A stretch of DNA of 64,000 nucleotides from Streptomyces rugosispiralis. GTDB taxonomy: Bacteria; Actinomycetota; Actinomycetes; Streptomycetales; Streptomycetaceae. The notes beneath the pieces are model-generated. The model did no database searches, was not told the origin of the DNA, and worked only from the letters and a program-made list of their open reading frames with translations. How positions within the stretch are numbered: position 1 is the first letter of the stretch; each line of letters starts with the position of its first letter. A program made the translations under genes and the position numbers. Location: the NCBI RefSeq assembly GCF_024505145.1, contig NZ_JANIAA010000006.1, forward strand, positions 186,001-250,000, written 5' to 3'. Below are positions 46,890-56,412 of the stretch, one piece after another.

Positions 46890-47663
46890 CTAGAAGCGCC
46901 GCGTGATCAGTGCGCGCTTCACCTCCTGGATGGCCTTCGTGACCTCGATCCCTCGCGGGCACGCCTCCGTGCAGTTGAAGGTCGTACGGCAGCGCCAGAC
47001 GCCGTCCTTGTCGTTCAGGATCTCCAGCCGCTGCTCACCGCCCTCGTCACGCGAGTCGAAGATGAAGCGGTGCGCGTTGACGATCGCCGCCGGGCCGAAG
47101 TACTGGCCGTCGTTCCAGAACACCGGGCACGACGAGGTGCACGCGGCGCACAGGATGCACTTGGTGGTGTCGTCGAACCGCTCGCGGTCCTCGGCGGACT
47201 GCAGCCGCTCACGCGTCGGCTCGTTGCCCGTCGTGATCAGGAAGGGCATCACATCGCGGTACGCCTGGAAGAACGGCTCCATGTCCACGATCAGGTCCTT
47301 GAGGACCGCGAGCCCCTTGATCGGCTCGACCGTGATGGGCTTCTCCGGGCTGATGTCCTTGATCAGCGTCTTGCAGGCCAGCCGGTTGCGGCCGTTGATC
47401 CGCATCGCGTCGGATCCGCAGATGCCGTGGGCGCAGGAACGGCGGAAGGTCAGGGTGCCGTCCAGCTCCCACTTGATCTTGTGGAGGCCGTCGAGGACGC
47501 GCTCCTTCGGATCGAGGTCGATCTGGAAGTCCTCCCAGACCGCCTGGTCCGAGATCTCCGGGTTGAAGCGCCGGATCCGGAAGGTGACGGTGATCAGGTG
47601 CGAGGCGGTGGCGTCGGCCGCCTCGGGGGCCTGGTCGGACTTCTCAAGCGTGGGGGTGCTCAT
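46890..47663 (-). CDS. sdhB: Succinate dehydrogenase iron-sulfur subunit
   Basis: A 257-residue protein. The [2Fe-2S] cluster cysteines are in SCAHGICGSDAM and LACKT; the [4Fe-4S] and [3Fe-4S] ligands are in CILCAACTSSCPVF and CRTTFNCTEACPRG. It passes electrons from SdhA flavin to the quinone site. The ATG shares one base with the sdhA stop, so translation is coupled. Last gene of the sdhCDAB operon. Confidence 0.97.
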   Translation of the reverse strand: MSTPTLEKSDQAPEAADATASHLITVTFRIRRFNPEISDQAVWEDFQIDLDPKERVLDGLHKIKWELDGTLTFRRSCAHGICGSDAMRINGRNRLACKTLIKDISPEKPITVEPIKGLAVLKDLIVDMEPFFQAYRDVMPFLITTGNEPTRERLQSAEDRERFDDTTKCILCAACTSSCPVFWNDGQYFGPAAIVNAHRFIFDSRDEGGEQRLEILNDKDGVWRCRTTFNCTEACPRGIEVTKAIQEVKRALITRRF

Positions 47664-49417
47664 CAGTACTTACGCTCCATCGGCTGGTAGCGGGTCTGCA
47701 CGACCGGCTTGTAGTCGAGGCGGATGGACTCGGAGCCGTCCGCGCCCACCTCTCGGTACGCCATGGTGTGCCGCATGAAGTTGACGTCGTCGCGGTTCGG
47801 GTAGTCCTCGCGGTAGTGGCCGCCGCGCGACTCCTTGCGGGCCAGGGCGGAGATGGCCATGACCTCGGCCAGGTCGAGCAGGTTGCCCAGCTCGATGGCC
47901 TCCAGCAGATCGGTGTTGAACCGCTTGCCCTTGTCCTGGACGCTGACGTGTCGGAAGCGCTCGCGCAGGTGGCCGATCTCCTCGACGGCCTCCTTGAGCG
48001 TCTGCTCGGTGCGGAAGACCATGACGTTCTTGTCCATGGTCTCCTGGAGCGCCTTGCGGACCTCGGTGACCCGCTCGGTGCCGGTCGCGTCCCGCAGGTT
48101 CTCGACCTGTGCCTGGACGAATCCGGCCGGGTCCTCCGGGAGCTCGACGAAGTCGGCCGTGGCGGAGTACTCCGCGGCGGCGATGCCCGCACGGCGGCCG
48201 AAGACGTTGATGTCGAGCAGCGAGTTGGTGCCCAGGCGGTTGGCGCCGTGCACCGAGACGCAGGCGACCTCGCCGGCCGCGTACAGGCCCGGCACGACGG
48301 TGTCGTTGTCCGCCAGCACCTCGCCCTGGACGTTGGTCGGGATGCCGCCCATCGTGTAGTGCGCCGTGGGCTGGATCGGGATCGGGTCCGTGTACGGCTC
48401 GATGCCGAGGTACGTCCGGGCGAACTCGGTGATGTCGGGCAGCTTGGCGTCCAGCTGCTCCGGCGGCAGGTGGGTGAGGTCCAGGTAGACATGGTCGCCC
48501 TCGGGACCGCAGCCGCGGCCCTCGCGGATCTCCGTGTAGATCGACCGCGAGACCACGTCGCGCGAGGCGAGGTCCTTCATGACCGGCGCGTACTTCTCCA
48601 TGAAGCGCTCGCCGTCCTTGTTGCGGAGGATGCCGCCCTCACCGCGGGCGCCCTCCGTCAGCAGGATGCCCATCCGCCAGATGCCGGTCGGGTGGAACTG
48701 GAAGAACTCCATGTCCTCCAGCGGCAGCCCGCGCCGGTAGGCGACCGCCTGGCCGTCACCGGTGAGGGTGTGCGCGTTGGACGTCACCTTGAAGAACTTG
48801 CCGCAGCCGCCCGAGGCGAAGATGACGGCCTTCGCCTGGAAGACGTGCAGCTCACCGGTGGCCAGCTCGTACGCGACCACACCCGCGGTGCGCTTGACCC
48901 CGTCGACCTCGGTCATCAGGAGGTCCAGGACGTAGAACTCGTTGTAGAACTCCACGCCCTCCTTCACGCAGTTCTGGTACAGCGTCTGGAGGATCATGTG
49001 GCCGGTGCGGTCCGAGGCGTAGCAGGACCGGCGGACCGGGGCCTCGCCGTGGTTGCGGCTGTGGCCGCCGAAGCGGCGCTGGTCGATGGTGCCGTTCGGG
49101 GTCCGGTTGAACGGCAGGCCCATCTTCTCGAGGTCGAGGACCGAGTCGATGGCCTCCTTCGCCAGGATCTCGGCGGCGTCCTGGTCGACCAGGTAGTCAC
49201 CGCCCTTGATCGTGTCGAAGGTGTGCCACTCCCAGTTGTCCTCCTCGACGTTGGCGAGGGCGGCGGCCATGCCGCCCTGTGCCGCGCCGGTGTGGGACCG
49301 GGTCGGATAGAGCTTGGTGAGCACCGCGGTGCGGCTGCGCTTGGTCGACTCGATGGCCGCGCGCATCCCGGCCCCGCCGGCGCCGACGATGACGGTGTCG
49401 TACTTGTGGATCTTCAT
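47663..49417 (-). CDS. sdhA: Succinate dehydrogenase flavoprotein subunit
   Basis: A 584-residue protein of normal length. FAD binding is [16 protein letters not shown]. The covalently flavinylated His lies in [14 protein letters not shown]. Active-site motifs include [14 protein letters not shown] and HPTGIW, and [10 protein letters not shown] carries the substrate-binding His. It oxidises succinate to fumarate at the membrane, joining the TCA cycle to the respiratory chain. Confidence 0.98.
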   Translation of the reverse strand: MKIHKYDTVIVGAGGAGMRAAIESTKRSRTAVLTKLYPTRSHTGAAQGGMAAALANVEEDNWEWHTFDTIKGGDYLVDQDAAEILAKEAIDSVLDLEKMGLPFNRTPNGTIDQRRFGGHSRNHGEAPVRRSCYASDRTGHMILQTLYQNCVKEGVEFYNEFYVLDLLMTEVDGVKRTAGVVAYELATGELHVFQAKAVIFASGGCGKFFKVTSNAHTLTGDGQAVAYRRGLPLEDMEFFQFHPTGIWRMGILLTEGARGEGGILRNKDGERFMEKYAPVMKDLASRDVVSRSIYTEIREGRGCGPEGDHVYLDLTHLPPEQLDAKLPDITEFARTYLGIEPYTDPIPIQPTAHYTMGGIPTNVQGEVLADNDTVVPGLYAAGEVACVSVHGANRLGTNSLLDINVFGRRAGIAAAEYSATADFVELPEDPAGFVQAQVENLRDATGTERVTEVRKALQETMDKNVMVFRTEQTLKEAVEEIGHLRERFRHVSVQDKGKRFNTDLLEAIELGNLLDLAEVMAISALARKESRGGHYREDYPNRDDVNFMRHTMAYREVGADGSESIRLDYKPVVQTRYQPMERKY

Positions 49418-49441
49418 GAGTGGATACCTCAGCCCCGGGGC

Positions 49442-49912
49442 CTAGCGGATGTTCGGGTCGAAGGTGAAGATCACCAGAGTGCCGAGCACGATGGTGAATC
49501 CCGCCGCCGTGTAGAGCAGCGCCTTCAGCCACAGGCGGGTGTTGTCCCGCTCCGCGTAGTCGTTGATGATCGTGCGCAGGCCGTTCGCGCCGTGCAGGGT
49601 GGCGAGCCAGAGCATGATCAGGTCCCATGCCTGCCAGAACGGCGAGGCCCAGCGGCCGGCCACGAAGGCGAAGCCGATCTTGGTGACACCGCCGTCCAGC
49701 ACCAGCTGGATCAGCAGATGGCCCAGGACCAGGACGACCAGCAGGACGCCGGACAGGCGCATGAAGAGCCAGCCGTACATCTCGAAGTTCGTCCGGGTGG
49801 CCCTGGGCGTCTTACGGGTGCGGGCCCGCGGCGGCTCGATGACCGGGGCGGGGTGATCCACGTCGTACGCGCTGACCGCGTCGCTCGCGGGGGTGGTGGT
49901 CTCGGCGGACAT
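49442..49912 (-). CDS. sdhD: Succinate dehydrogenase membrane anchor subunit
   Basis: A 156-residue protein from ATG 49912 (MSAETTTPASDAV). A polar, basic N-terminus of ~45 residues precedes three helices (FMRLSGVLLVVLVLGHLLIQL, FWQAWDLIMLWLATLHGANG, KALLYTAAGFTIVLGTLVIF). Histidines HLL and LHGANG fit heme ligation. It anchors SdhAB and forms part of the quinone site. The longer frame to 50260 overlaps sdhC and is a shadow. Confidence 0.92.
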   Translation of the reverse strand: MSAETTTPASDAVSAYDVDHPAPVIEPPRARTRKTPRATRTNFEMYGWLFMRLSGVLLVVLVLGHLLIQLVLDGGVTKIGFAFVAGRWASPFWQAWDLIMLWLATLHGANGLRTIINDYAERDNTRLWLKALLYTAAGFTIVLGTLVIFTFDPNIR

Positions 49913-49917
49913 GTGCG

Positions 49918-50298
49918 TCAGCTCCCGAACAGTTCGCGCAGCGTGTGCTGGAGGACCGGGTAGAAGGCACCGGCCATCAGCACGACCCAGATACCGACGA
50001 CGCCCCAGAGCATCTGACGCTGGTACCTCGCGCCCTTGGACCAGAAGTCGACGGCGATCACGCGAAGGCCGTTGAGGGCGTGAAACAGGATGGCGGCCAC
50101 CAGGCCGTACTCCATCAGGTTCACGACGGGATTCTTGTACGTGGCGACCACGTCGTCGTACGCCTCGGGCGAGACGCGGACCAGCGAGGTGTCCAGCACG
50201 TGTACGAACAGGAAGAAGAAGATGAGGACGCCGGTGACTCGGTGAGCCACCCAGGACCACATGCCTTCCCGGCCGCGATACAGCGTTCCAGCCGGCAC
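49918..50298 (-). CDS. sdhC: Succinate dehydrogenase cytochrome b556 subunit
   Basis: A 126-residue protein from GTG 50298 behind GGAGGGTTTTTCC. Three helices include WVAHRVTGVLIFFFLFVHVLD and LVAAILFHALNGLRVIAVDF; the conserved HRxTG and FHxxNGLR motifs identify SdhC. It binds heme with SdhD and completes the complex. First gene of sdhCDAB; 5 nt separate it from sdhD. Confidence 0.93.
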   Translation of the reverse strand: MPAGTLYRGREGMWSWVAHRVTGVLIFFFLFVHVLDTSLVRVSPEAYDDVVATYKNPVVNLMEYGLVAAILFHALNGLRVIAVDFWSKGARYQRQMLWGVVGIWVVLMAGAFYPVLQHTLRELFGS

Positions 50299-50383
50299 GG
50301 AAAAACCCTCCGGAAGCGGGATTGGGGCCTGCCGGCTTCGGGGTCGGTCGGGCCCGGCCGGGTACGGTCCACCGGCCCTGGCC

Positions 50384-50389
50384 ATCGTA
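50384..50389 (-). promoter_or_regulatory. Candidate -10 element for the sdh operon
   Basis: Minus-strand TACGAT lies about 85 nt upstream of the sdhC start in the 156-nt gap after the UraD-like gene. A clear -35 is not visible. A perfect palindrome TGATCGATCA occurs further upstream at 50430-50439 and may be an operator. Confidence 0.3.
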
Positions 50390-50454
50390 CCGACGTGCTG
50401 TCGGGGGGTCTGTCCGGGGGGCTCAAGTGTGATCGATCAAGCACGGACGGGCGA

Positions 50455-51039
50455 TCATGCGATCCGGAAGCCGGGCACTTCCGGCGAACGGGACCGATTC
50501 CCGGTCAGCCGGACCAATCTGCCGCGGGCGATGCGCCGCAGTTCCTCGGCGGTGTGGTCCCGCTCCCGCTCCCGCTCGTTGCCCAGCCGGTCCCGGATCC
50601 CGGTCAGCAGCCGGTCCAGCCGCTCCTCGGGCCGCAGACCATCCAGACAGATGACGAAAACGTGACCGAATCGACGCTCGTACGCGTCGTGGGCCGCCTG
50701 GAGCGCGGTGTGCGCGGCCAGCGCCCCCAGGCTCTCCGCGGGCGGCAGCTCATGGCCGACGACCGACTCGTCCGCGAGCGCCTCGTCCAGATCGGCGGGG
50801 GTGAGGTCATAGCTGGCCTCGTCCCCGGCGGCCAGCAGCGCCTCCAGATCCGGGTACGGGCGGTGGGCCGCGATCAGCCGGGCCCAGCGGCGGCTGCCGC
50901 AACAGGCGAGGAGCGCGGCCTCGGCCGCGTCGGCGGGGGCGGCGTTGAGCCGGTCGAGGCGGGAGGCGGCGACGCGGGACCTGGACCTGGACAGCGTGGA
51001 CTCCTCGGACACGCATGAGGCGCGCATGGGAACGGACAC
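50455..51039 (-). CDS. OHCU decarboxylase (UraD)-like protein
   Basis: Up to 194 residues (GTG 51039; ATG 51027 is an alternative). Family features are LDRLNAAPADAAEAALLACCGSRRWARL (in part), AAHDAYERRFGHVFVICLDG and the C-terminal EELRRIARGRLVRL. These resemble 2-oxo-4-hydroxy-4-carboxy-5-ureidoimidazoline decarboxylase of uric acid breakdown. The family's catalytic His-Pro-x-(I/L)-Gly segment is not evident; the equivalent region reads YDLTPADLDEAL. It may be a non-catalytic or altered paralogue. Confidence 0.75.
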   Translation of the reverse strand: MSVPMRASCVSEESTLSRSRSRVAASRLDRLNAAPADAAEAALLACCGSRRWARLIAAHRPYPDLEALLAAGDEASYDLTPADLDEALADESVVGHELPPAESLGALAAHTALQAAHDAYERRFGHVFVICLDGLRPEERLDRLLTGIRDRLGNERERERDHTAEELRRIARGRLVRLTGNRSRSPEVPGFRIA

Positions 51040-51276
51040 CCGGGAGAAACGGACCCGGGGGAGGCGTGGGACACATGGGCTGGGCGCGTGAGCAGTACAC
51101 GCTAACGAGACGGGGGAGGCGGGTGTGCCGGAGGGAACGCGATATCACCCGAACGGGGAGGTTTTACTGCATGCGGTGGACGGCATTCGGGGCGCAGGGC
51201 GTTTTTCGGCCATACGCGGCCGAACGCCGGAAGCCGGGAGGCCCGAGGGGGCGGCCCGAGGAGGAGGTACACCGCC

Positions 51277-52923
51277 ATGGGATTGCCGCTCAGAGCAACC
51301 AAGGCGTCCTGCGTCCGCGGTCTCGTCGCGGCGGCCGTCGGCACGCTCGTGCTGACCACCCTCGGCTGTCAGCAGACGGGCGGCGGACAGCAGCCGCCGG
51401 GCAGCCACTCGCCCGCGCGGCCCTCGGCACACGCCACGACCGCCACCTCGGCGCGGTCTCCCTCGGCCGTCCCACCGCACCGCACTGCGGCCTCCGCGCC
51501 GCCCCGCACCATCCCCTCCGTCCGCGACTTCACCCCGGCGTCGGGCCCCGGCTGGCGGCCCGGCGGCAACAGCCGGGTGGTGGCCGACCTCAAGGGCCCG
51601 CTCGCCGACGAGGCCCGCATGATCGCCGCGGAGCTGGGGCTGCGCACCACCTCCGGCCCGGCCCGCCGCGGTGACCTCTCCCTGGCCCTCGCCCCGAAGG
51701 AGAGCGGCGGCGGCGAGGCGTACACCTTGAAGGTCGCGAACGGCAGCGCCCGGATCACCGGCCCGGCCGACGCGGGCGTCTTCTACGGCACCCGTACCGT
51801 GAAACAGGCCCTGCGCTCCGGCGGCCGGCTCCCCGAGGGCGTGATCCACGACCGGCCCGGCCGCGCCCAGCGCGGCCTCAACCTGGACATCGCGCGCAAG
51901 TTCTACTCGGTCGGGTGGATCGAGGCCCGGATGCGCGAGATGGCCGATCTCAAGCTCAACCAGCTGGCCCTGCACTTCTCGGACGATCAGGGCTTCCGCA
52001 TCCAGAGCACCAGCCACCCCGAGATCGTCTCGTCCCAGCACCTCACCAAGGCCCAGGTCCGGCAGATCGTCGCGCTCGGGCAGCGGCTGCACATCACCGT
52101 CATCCCCGAGATCGACTCGCCGGGCCACCTCGGCGCCGTCATCCGGGCCCATCCGCAGCTCCAGTTGCGCAACGCGGGCGGCACCACGTTCCAGGGCTCG
52201 GTGGACATCTCCAAACCGGCCGCGGCCCGCATCGTCGACGACCTGATGCGCGAGTACGCCCCGCTCTTCCCCGGCCGCTGGTGGCACCTGGGCGCCGATG
52301 AGTACCTCGCGCTGACGGTCAAGGACCCCCAGGCGTCGTTCCCCCAGCTGGTGGCCGCCGCCAAGCGGAAATACGGCCCCAGCGCCCGGGTGCAGGATCT
52401 GGTCACCGGCTGGCTGAACGACCGGGCCCGGCTGGCGCGGCAGCTCGGCAAGCAGCCCAAGGCGTGGAACGACGGCTTCTTCACGGGCGGCGTCGTCAAG
52501 CCCGCCAAGGACATCGAGGTCGAGTACTGGACGGGACGGCTGAAGGAGACGGCACGGCAGCCCGAGGAGTACCTGAAGGAGGGCCGCAAGGTGGTCAACC
52601 TGAACGACTCCTTCCTCTATTACGTGCTCGGCCAGCCCGGCGGCTTCACCTATCCGACCGGGCAACGCATTTACCAGGACTGGTCCCCGGCGGTGCTGCG
52701 CGGCTCCACGCCCGTCGCCGACAAGAGCCTGACCGGACCCGACCGGATCCTCGGCGCCCGCTTCGCGATCTGGGGCGACCGGCCCAACGCGCAGACCCCC
52801 GCACAGGTGGCCCAGGGCGTCCGGCTGCCGCTCGCGGCGCTGGCGCAGCGGGTGTGGGACCCCGGGAAGCCGCCGCTGAGCTGGTCCGACTTCACTCGGC
52901 TCGCGGAGCGGCTGGGGGTCTGA
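51277..52923 (+). CDS. Beta-N-acetylhexosaminidase (GH20) lipoprotein
   Basis: A 548-residue secreted glycosidase. The signal peptide ends in a lipobox (TLGC), followed by a Ser/Thr/Pro/Ala linker. A GH20b-type N-terminal domain (about 100-190) precedes the catalytic barrel. The catalytic Asp-Glu pair is in WWHLGADEYL, and NQLALHFSDDQGFRI and VIPEIDSPGH are family motifs. It removes terminal GlcNAc/GalNAc, for chitin or wall recycling. GAGGAGGAGG precedes the ATG. A strong terminator follows. Confidence 0.93.
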   Translation: MGLPLRATKASCVRGLVAAAVGTLVLTTLGCQQTGGGQQPPGSHSPARPSAHATTATSARSPSAVPPHRTAASAPPRTIPSVRDFTPASGPGWRPGGNSRVVADLKGPLADEARMIAAELGLRTTSGPARRGDLSLALAPKESGGGEAYTLKVANGSARITGPADAGVFYGTRTVKQALRSGGRLPEGVIHDRPGRAQRGLNLDIARKFYSVGWIEARMREMADLKLNQLALHFSDDQGFRIQSTSHPEIVSSQHLTKAQVRQIVALGQRLHITVIPEIDSPGHLGAVIRAHPQLQLRNAGGTTFQGSVDISKPAAARIVDDLMREYAPLFPGRWWHLGADEYLALTVKDPQASFPQLVAAAKRKYGPSARVQDLVTGWLNDRARLARQLGKQPKAWNDGFFTGGVVKPAKDIEVEYWTGRLKETARQPEEYLKEGRKVVNLNDSFLYYVLGQPGGFTYPTGQRIYQDWSPAVLRGSTPVADKSLTGPDRILGARFAIWGDRPNAQTPAQVAQGVRLPLAALAQRVWDPGKPPLSWSDFTRLAERLGV

Positions 52924-52973
52924 GCGCGGCGGCCACCGGGCCCGAGCACGCGCTCCGAGAGGGAGAAGAGAAG

Positions 52974-53017
52974 GACGGTCGGGGCCGCCACCCCCCACAG
53001 GAGAGGCCCCGACCGTC
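52974..53017 (+). terminator. Terminator after the GH20 gene
   Basis: A perfect 13-bp stem (52974-52986 with 53005-53017) with an 18-nt loop, about 50 nt after the stop. The rest of the 327-nt gap to 53250 shows no gene and presumably holds the DUF4328 promoter. Confidence 0.75.
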
Positions 53018-53250
53018 GATCAGGAGAGCCTGGATCAGGCTCGTACCCCTTACAGCGTCGCACGCCTCGATTACGTCACACCTCCCCTTGCGGGAAACCG
53101 GGGACTTCACCCCGTGTCCGGGGCTCGTTCCGCTCTGGACGGGACCGGTCGGATGCCCGTAACGTGCAGGTCCGCGCTCTGGGCGCGGTCGGAGGCTCAT
53201 TTTCTCGCGTGGCCCGGAGCGGTCACGTTCCCAGGGGGACTCAAAAGACC

Positions 53251-54291
53251 ATGTATCCGTGTGGGAACTGCCGCGCTGTCGCCGTCGGCCCCGACGGGCG
53301 CTGTGCCGCATGCGGGACCTACCAGCAGCAGCTCCAGCAACCGCCCGGTCCCCCGCAGCAGCCGTCCGTCCCGCCGCAGGGCCCGCCCATGCCCGGCGGC
53401 TACGGCTACCCGGCCGCTCCGCCGATGGGCATGCCGACCGGCGGGGTCGATCTGCGGCGCGGGCTTTCCACCACGCTCCTCGCGCTGTTCGGGCTGGCGC
53501 TGCCCGCGCTCATCTTCCTCCTGGTGGCGCGATCCGGCCAGTACAGCGTGATCGGGGACATGCTGGACGCGGTCGAGGGCAAGTCGGTCTCCATCACCGA
53601 GGACGACCTCAACGACGCCGACGACATGTTCACCGCGGCCCAGGTCAGCTACTCGCTGCTCACCGTCGCGATCGCCGTGGTCTGGGCGATCTGGTTCCGG
53701 CGGCTGCGGCTGAACGCCGAGGTCTTCGCCCCCGGCCAGCACCGCTTCAGCAGCGGCTGGGCGGCTGGTTCGTGGTTCACCCCGGTGGTCAACCTCTGGT
53801 TCCCCAAGCAGATCGCGAACGACATCTGGCGCGCCAGCTCCCCGCAGGGGCCGCACGCCGTCAGCCGCGGTGTGCTCAACGGCTGGTGGGTCACCTGGAT
53901 CGTGGCGCTGGTCACCAACGCCGTCGGCGGGATCCGGTACAACCTGCTGCGCGGCAAGGTGGAGGGCGACGACTACGCCCCTTCTCCCTCGGAGGCGAAG
54001 AGCGACATCGAGAGCCTGCACTCCATCCTGGCCTTCGACATGTTCGCCATCGTGATCTTCATGGCCGCGGCGGTCCTGGCGCTGCTGCTGGTCCGGCAGA
54101 TCACCGCGATGCAGGAGCAGCGGGCCTCGCTGCCCCCGCAGATGGCCGGTCCGGCCCCGTACGGGATGCAGTCGCCGAACCCGTACGGCTCCCCGGCTCC
54201 CGGTCCCGCGCCGTATGGTGCCCCTCAGATGCCGCCGACCCCGCCGCCCGGCCAGCCCGGTCAGCACTACCCGCCCTACGGGCAGGGCTAG
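53251..54291 (+). CDS. DUF4328-type membrane protein with zinc-ribbon N-terminus
   Basis: A 346-residue protein from ATG 53251 behind GGGGGACT. A CGNC...CAAC zinc-ribbon pair occupies residues 3-22, followed by a Pro/Gln/Gly-rich linker. Four hydrophobic segments follow, with the conserved VVWAIWFRRLRLNAE, FTPVVNLWFPKQIANDIWRAS and GWWVTWIVALVTNAVGG of DUF4328. The C-terminus is Pro/Tyr/Gly-rich (NPYGSPAPG). Function unknown. Confidence 0.85.
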   Translation: MYPCGNCRAVAVGPDGRCAACGTYQQQLQQPPGPPQQPSVPPQGPPMPGGYGYPAAPPMGMPTGGVDLRRGLSTTLLALFGLALPALIFLLVARSGQYSVIGDMLDAVEGKSVSITEDDLNDADDMFTAAQVSYSLLTVAIAVVWAIWFRRLRLNAEVFAPGQHRFSSGWAAGSWFTPVVNLWFPKQIANDIWRASSPQGPHAVSRGVLNGWWVTWIVALVTNAVGGIRYNLLRGKVEGDDYAPSPSEAKSDIESLHSILAFDMFAIVIFMAAAVLALLLVRQITAMQEQRASLPPQMAGPAPYGMQSPNPYGSPAPGPAPYGAPQMPPTPPPGQPGQHYPPYGQG

Positions 54292-54352
54292 CCCGCGGGT
54301 TACGCCGGAATCGACTGGACCACGGATTCTCCGAGTGGGGCAGGAAGAGAGC

Positions 54353-55033
54353 GTGCAGGGGGACGACGCGGAACTGACCGCCGCGGTGCTCGCGGCGCAG
54401 GAAGGGGACGAGACCGCCTTCCGGACCGTCTACCGGTCCGTGCACCCTCGCCTCCTCGGTTATGTGCGCACGCTGGTCGGTGACGGCGACGCGGAGGACA
54501 TCACCTCGGAAGCTTGGCTGCAAATAGCCCGTGACCTGCAGCGATTCAGCGGAGACGCGGATCGTTTCCGGGGCTGGGCGGCCCGGATAGCCCGCAATCG
54601 GGCGCTGGACCACATACGGATGCGCGGCCGCCGTCCGGCGATCGGCGGCGATGAGTCGGAGCTGGAGTTCCGGCCGTCCGACGCGGACACGGCCGGTGAG
54701 GCGATGGAGGCCATCGGCACCGGCAAGGCGCTCGGGCTGATCTCCCAGCTCCCGCAGGACCAGGCCGAGGCGGTGGTGCTCCGGGTGGTCCTGGGGCTCG
54801 ACGCCAAGAGCGCGGCCGCGGTGCTGGGCAAGCGGCCCGGGGCGGTGCGCACCGCCGCCCACCGGGGGCTGCGGCGGCTGGCCGATCTGATCGGCCCCGC
54901 GGCCGGGGGCGATCCGGTGCTCGACGCGGTCCCGGGGCAACGCGAGTCACACGGCGGCGGCGCAACCAAGCCGGGTGTGGCGAAGTCTGCTGGTGTGACG
55001 GATTCACGCGCGCCAACGCAGAAGGACATGTGA
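54353..55033 (+). CDS. ECF-type RNA polymerase sigma factor
   Basis: A 226-residue protein from GTG 54353. Region 2 (TAFRTVYRSVHPRLLGYVRT, DAEDITSEAWLQIARDL) and region 4 (LPQDQAEAVVLRVVLGLDAK, SAAAVLGKRPGAVRTAAHRG) are intact. The C-terminus continues about 45 residues beyond region 4. The next gene overlaps the stop (GTGATG) and encodes a single-pass membrane protein that may act as anti-sigma or effector. Confidence 0.93.
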   Translation: MQGDDAELTAAVLAAQEGDETAFRTVYRSVHPRLLGYVRTLVGDGDAEDITSEAWLQIARDLQRFSGDADRFRGWAARIARNRALDHIRMRGRRPAIGGDESELEFRPSDADTAGEAMEAIGTGKALGLISQLPQDQAEAVVLRVVLGLDAKSAAAVLGKRPGAVRTAAHRGLRRLADLIGPAAGGDPVLDAVPGQRESHGGGATKPGVAKSAGVTDSRAPTQKDM

Positions 55034-56247
55034 TGGCCGAAGACCACCGCTACAGCTGGCTGGATGACAGTGCCGCGGAGCGGTTGCTTCGCGGCGAACC
55101 GGTCGAGGGGCAGCCTCCGACTCCCGACGGCCGGAGCGACCAGTCATATGCCGATGCGGAACGGTTGGCGGCCGTGCTCAGCGCCGTCGCCGGCGCGGGC
55201 CGTACGGCGGCTCCCTCCGGCGCGTCCGCGCTCCCCGGTGAGGAAGCGGCCGTGGCCGCCTTCCGGGCGGCCCGGGTCGAGGCCGGGGCCGGGACGGGCG
55301 CCGTGGCCGAGGTGGCCGAAATGGGCATGGCCCGGCGGCCGCATCCGCTCCGGCGGTTCAGAGAGAGACAGCCGCGGCTGCGGCGCCCGCTGCGCGCGGG
55401 CATGGTCGCGGTCGTGGCCGGATGTGCGCTCAGCGGATTCGCGGTGGCGGCAGCCGCGGGGGTACTGCCGACACCGTTCGGGCAGAGCGACCACACTCCG
55501 GGCCCCTCGGTGAGCATGTCGAACGGCGGTTCCGGCGGGAACTCCGCCCATCCGGAGATCTCCCAGGACGACAGTACGACGGCGCCCGATCCCAGTGGTT
55601 CGGACGACAACGATGCCAGCGATGTGGGGTCGAACGGCGCCCAGGGCGGAACCGTTCCCTCCAACCCGGAGGACGGCGGCAAGGGCAAGAACGGCACGTC
55701 GAAGGAGCCCTCGAAGGGGGTGCCCGGCGTCCCGAACTGGGCCCTGCGCGTCTGCCCGCGCTACCTCGACTCGGAAACGGGCGTGGGCGCGGAACTCGAC
55801 AAGAAGTCGCTGAAGAAGCTGACGAAGGCGGCGGGCAGCGCGTCCGCCATCCACGGCTACTGCACGCAGATCCTGGCCGAGGACGGTGCGGGCGGCGTCC
55901 CGCGCAGCGACGAGAGCACGGGCAGCGGCGGCGACAGCGGCGGCACGAACAGCGGCTCGGACCACGGTGGCAACGGGAACGGCGGGGGCAACGGCTCCGG
56001 CGGTTCCGGTTCCGGCGGCTCCGGTTCCGGCTCCGGTGACAGCGCCGGTTCGGGCAGCGGTGGCGACTCCGGCGGCGATCCGGGAAAAGGGAGCGGGGAC
56101 GGCGACCCGGCCCCGCCGCCCCCGCCGCCGGACACCACCACGCCGACCGACGCCACCACCCCCACGACGGCGGCTGACCCCTTGAAGTCCACGGAGCCGC
56201 CCGCTTCGGACGACCCCACGACCACCGCGGAAACGGGTGCCGACTGA
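55030..56247 (+). CDS. Single-pass membrane protein coupled to the ECF sigma factor
   Basis: A 405-residue protein (GTG 55030 or ATG 55033). A cytoplasmic N-terminus of ~120 residues (SWLDDSAAERLLRGEPVEG) precedes a transmembrane segment (AGMVAVVAGCALSGFAVAAAAG). The extracellular part has a short middle domain with two cysteines (LRVCPRYLD, HGYCTQIL) and a Ser/Gly then Pro/Thr-rich tail. The overlap with the sigma gene and the topology fit an anti-sigma role, but no zinc-binding ZAS motif is present, so this is inferred. Confidence 0.8.
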   Translation: MMAEDHRYSWLDDSAAERLLRGEPVEGQPPTPDGRSDQSYADAERLAAVLSAVAGAGRTAAPSGASALPGEEAAVAAFRAARVEAGAGTGAVAEVAEMGMARRPHPLRRFRERQPRLRRPLRAGMVAVVAGCALSGFAVAAAAGVLPTPFGQSDHTPGPSVSMSNGGSGGNSAHPEISQDDSTTAPDPSGSDDNDASDVGSNGAQGGTVPSNPEDGGKGKNGTSKEPSKGVPGVPNWALRVCPRYLDSETGVGAELDKKSLKKLTKAAGSASAIHGYCTQILAEDGAGGVPRSDESTGSGGDSGGTNSGSDHGGNGNGGGNGSGGSGSGGSGSGSGDSAGSGSGGDSGGDPGKGSGDGDPAPPPPPPDTTTPTDATTPTTAADPLKSTEPPASDDPTTTAETGAD

Positions 56248-56274
56248 GACTCCGGCACCCAGGTGTGACGTTTT

Positions 56275-56294
56275 TTTCAGCGGTGACGCTGAAA
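56275..56294 (+). terminator. AT-rich hairpin after the sigma operon
   Basis: TTTCAGCG-GTGA-CGCTGAAA, extended by flanking T and A runs. It is unusually AT-rich for this genome and resembles a classic intrinsic terminator readable in both directions. Confidence 0.65.
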
Positions 56295-56364
56295 GAAACG
56301 GGCCGACTGGTCATCGGCCGCGCGGGAGCCGAGGTTCCCCCCGTACCGACGGCTCCGCGCATTC

Positions 56365-56403
56365 GGCGCGGGCAGAGCACGTTCCCCCGGCTCTGCCCGC
56401 GCC
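56365..56403. terminator. Strong hairpin before the L,D-transpeptidase 3' end
   Basis: A perfect 14-bp stem (56365-56378 with 56390-56403), 9 nt beyond the minus-strand transpeptidase stop. It likely terminates that gene. Confidence 0.8.
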
Positions 56404-56412
56404 GCCCCAGGG

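Noticed and set aside
51040..51276. A DasR (GlcNAc-responsive) operator upstream of the GH20 hexosaminidase
   Set aside because: No ACTGGTCTAGACCA-like sequence was found in the upstream gap.
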